Assembly (NCBI GenBank): GCA_905221605.1
Contig: CAJNDS010002699.1
Coordinates: 219,001 to 283,000, forward strand
Direction: 5' to 3'
DNA from: Symbiodinium natans
Taxonomy: Eukaryota > Sar > Dinophyceae > Suessiales > Symbiodiniaceae
Length of the DNA stretch: 64,000 nucleotides
Notes under the pieces: model-generated
Seen by the model: the letters and a program-made list of their open reading frames with translations, nothing else
Databases searched by the model: none
What the model was told of the DNA's origin: nothing
Shown here: positions 62,551 through 64,000 of the stretch, one piece after another
How positions within the stretch are numbered: the stretch's first letter is position 1
How the letters are laid out: each line of letters begins with the position of its first letter
Translations under genes and position numbers: made by a program

Positions 62551-63675
62551 ATGAAGAACCGAGTGCTGATGGCGTGCCTTGCGTTCACAGGGTGGACAAT
62601 ACTGCAAACGACGAGGCCATTTGACTTTGTGATGGCTGAATTTCATACAAATCCTCGTCCACGCCCTTCTTCGGTACTCTGCTTCGCAATGAGCGCCAAA
62701 CAGCGGCACCCGGCCAATGCTGAAGGGACGTTCTACGTGGACCACACCTGCATCGACTGTGACACTTGTCGATGGATGGCTCCTGAAACGTTTGGAAGAA
62801 CAGCACGAACAGCTGGAGGCCAAAGCTACGTTTACCAGCAGCCAGTGAGCGACAGCGACATAGATTCTGCAGTGAAGGCGATGATCTCCTGCCCCACTGG
62901 TAGCATTCGAACTGAGCAGCCTCTTCGGAAGACAAGGGAGGTGCTTGATGCTTTCCCCATCCCAGTGCACAAGCATCTTCCTCATGTGTTTCATCTGGGA
63001 TACCACAGTCCAAAGAGCTTTGGTGCAGCCAGCTATTTCTTGACAGGCAAAGAGAAAGCACGCCCCTTCAATGTTATGTACGACTCGCCCCGCTACTCCT
63101 CGCGGCTGGCAAAAGTGTTGGAGTCTGCCGGCGGCGTCCAGCTTATGGTCTTGAGTCATAAGGATGATGTCGCCGACCATGCTCGGTGGAAGGAGCGTTT
63201 CCCCGCAATGACCCGTGTAATGCACAAGCAGGACGTCCGGGGGCCATTGTCCTGGCCCTACATTGACATGACTGATGTAGAGATGCAGTTAGAGGGTGAG
63301 GGGCCCTGGTGTGTAGCAGAGGGCTTGAAGGTAGTTTACACACCAGGCCACAGTTCAGGTTCCATCACTCTCATTGCCGACGGTGCACAGACTGGTGGAG
63401 ATGGTGTGGCGTTTACTGGTGATCACTTGGCACTAAGCGGGCGCCTTGGCAGACTCGATGGTTTCGCGCGGTATTCCGAGGACACCGAGCTGCAGGCAGA
63501 TTCCATGTTGAAGCTTGTAGCAGAGGATGTGCTGTGGATACTTCCTGGACATGGGCGGCGAACGCGCTTCGAAAATTCTGATGGCCGCAAGAAGCAGCTA
63601 CAGCAGGCCGCTGAACAGTATCGCAATGACCCTCGTGGTCAAAGTGCTCCAGGCCCCTTGTACAAAGTGTTGTGA
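62551..63675 (+). CDS. ferredoxin-metallo-beta-lactamase-fold fusion protein
   Basis: 374 codons in a single uninterrupted exon. Residues 1-45 include a hydrophobic stretch (VLMACLAFTGWTIL) that may be a signal or plastid-targeting leader; M28 and M47 are alternative starts. Residues about 58-122 form a ferredoxin-like domain with Cys67, Cys70, Cys73 and Cys114 followed by Pro. Residues about 170-360 are a metallo-beta-lactamase fold: SHKDDVADH (His203, Asp209, His210), TPGHSSG (His267), FTGDH (Asp291), LPGHGRR (His334). The same two-domain build occurs in plant and algal chloroplast-type proteins of unknown substrate. All expected metal and cluster ligands are present, so it looks functional. 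Lack of introns, unlike the other two modelled genes, hints at a retroposed origin. Confidence 0.9.
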   Translation: MKNRVLMACLAFTGWTILQTTRPFDFVMAEFHTNPRPRPSSVLCFAMSAKQRHPANAEGTFYVDHTCIDCDTCRWMAPETFGRTARTAGGQSYVYQQPVSDSDIDSAVKAMISCPTGSIRTEQPLRKTREVLDAFPIPVHKHLPHVFHLGYHSPKSFGAASYFLTGKEKARPFNVMYDSPRYSSRLAKVLESAGGVQLMVLSHKDDVADHARWKERFPAMTRVMHKQDVRGPLSWPYIDMTDVEMQLEGEGPWCVAEGLKVVYTPGHSSGSITLIADGAQTGGDGVAFTGDHLALSGRLGRLDGFARYSEDTELQADSMLKLVAEDVLWILPGHGRRTRFENSDGRKKQLQQAAEQYRNDPRGQSAPGPLYKVL

Positions 63676-64000
63676 CTTTTGGATTTTAGCCCGCAGGTTG
63701 AACTTGAGGTGCAGATCCGCTTCGCAGCGAGCAGTTCGCCGGGTTCAAAAAAAAAGAACGGAGTCGGAAGCCGTGGCATTTCGGTGACATGGGGTTGTTT
63801 CGGATTGCAGTCGAAAAGTTTGGAGTGGTACACAGATGACACAAGGAGCCTGAAGACCATTCATGAACAGATGCGCTGCAAACCAAAGCGCAATTTGTAG
63901 CCCAAATGTATCTACTGCAGACAGCAGGAGCATGATTGCTGACAGGATTTTCAAGACTTTCTACAAGTGCGGCTGGCTCTTGCAAATGAATACAAAGTGC
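63676..64000. other. sequence downstream of the ferredoxin-MBL gene
   Basis: Nothing recognisable; a short A run lies at about 63748-63756. Confidence 0.4.

Noticed and set aside
1-64000. tRNA, rRNA or spliced-leader RNA genes
   Set aside because: I found no cloverleaf with a GTTCRA-type T-loop, no 5S-like box and no complete spliced-leader sequence by eye; a dedicated search could still find one.

Overview
The window looks like nuclear DNA of a dinoflagellate, most plausibly Symbiodiniaceae-like. Five things support this. Genes are sparse. Two spliced genes can be modelled only with GC and GA 5' splice donors beside GT, with acceptors followed by G, which is the known dinoflagellate pattern. 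There are CCCH zinc-finger exons of a type I associate with dinoflagellates. Interstitial repeats are of the TTTAGGG type. There is a Ty1/copia element whose Gag carries CCCH fingers. The species call is inference.

Layout. 1-4188 holds no gene I can support. 4194-16579 is one 12.4 kb Ty1/copia LTR retrotransposon with 143-bp LTRs differing at 2 positions, a 5-bp target duplication, gag, a protease region, integrase, reverse transcriptase and RNase H. The reading frame then runs on for about 1,500 codons past RNase H. That extension contains a probable 2-oxoglutarate/Fe(II) oxygenase fold, an SGNH-hydrolase-like domain, a clear Tpt1/KptA RNA 2'-phosphotransferase domain, a zinc ribbon and an unassigned tryptophan-rich C-terminus. 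The gag-pol half has several frame lesions and a mutated RT active site, while the long 3' frame is unbroken. A 21-nt hairpin motif (4-bp covarying stem, GNRA loop in 10 of 11 copies) recurs 11 times in this element, mostly between modules, in all three codon phases and in the 3' UTR.

16585-33350 is mostly non-coding. It contains small foldback elements, a minisatellite, purine tracts, a five-exon gene for an OvoA-type 4-mercaptohistidine N1-methyltransferase-like protein (20435-21597) and a decayed CCCH exon set (about 32.7 kb). 33359-44176 is a gene-free 10.8 kb island of satellites and nested palindromes. It is bounded by perfect 30-bp inverted repeats and a near-perfect 8-bp direct repeat, so it may have moved as a unit. 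44.9-46.6 kb has a spliced CCCH zinc-finger gene and a second CCCH unit without internal introns. 48.9-50.1 kb has telomere-like repeats and a foldback element. 50-60.7 kb is intergenic or unresolved. One exon resembling a CBM20 starch-binding domain lies at 60721. 62551-63675 is an intact single-exon gene for a ferredoxin-metallo-beta-lactamase fusion.

The host genes show no shared pathway. The main point of interest is the retrotransposon: four enzyme-like or metal-binding modules appended to copia pol, with module joints marked by a conserved hairpin. Domain assignments rest on motifs read by eye, not on searches.
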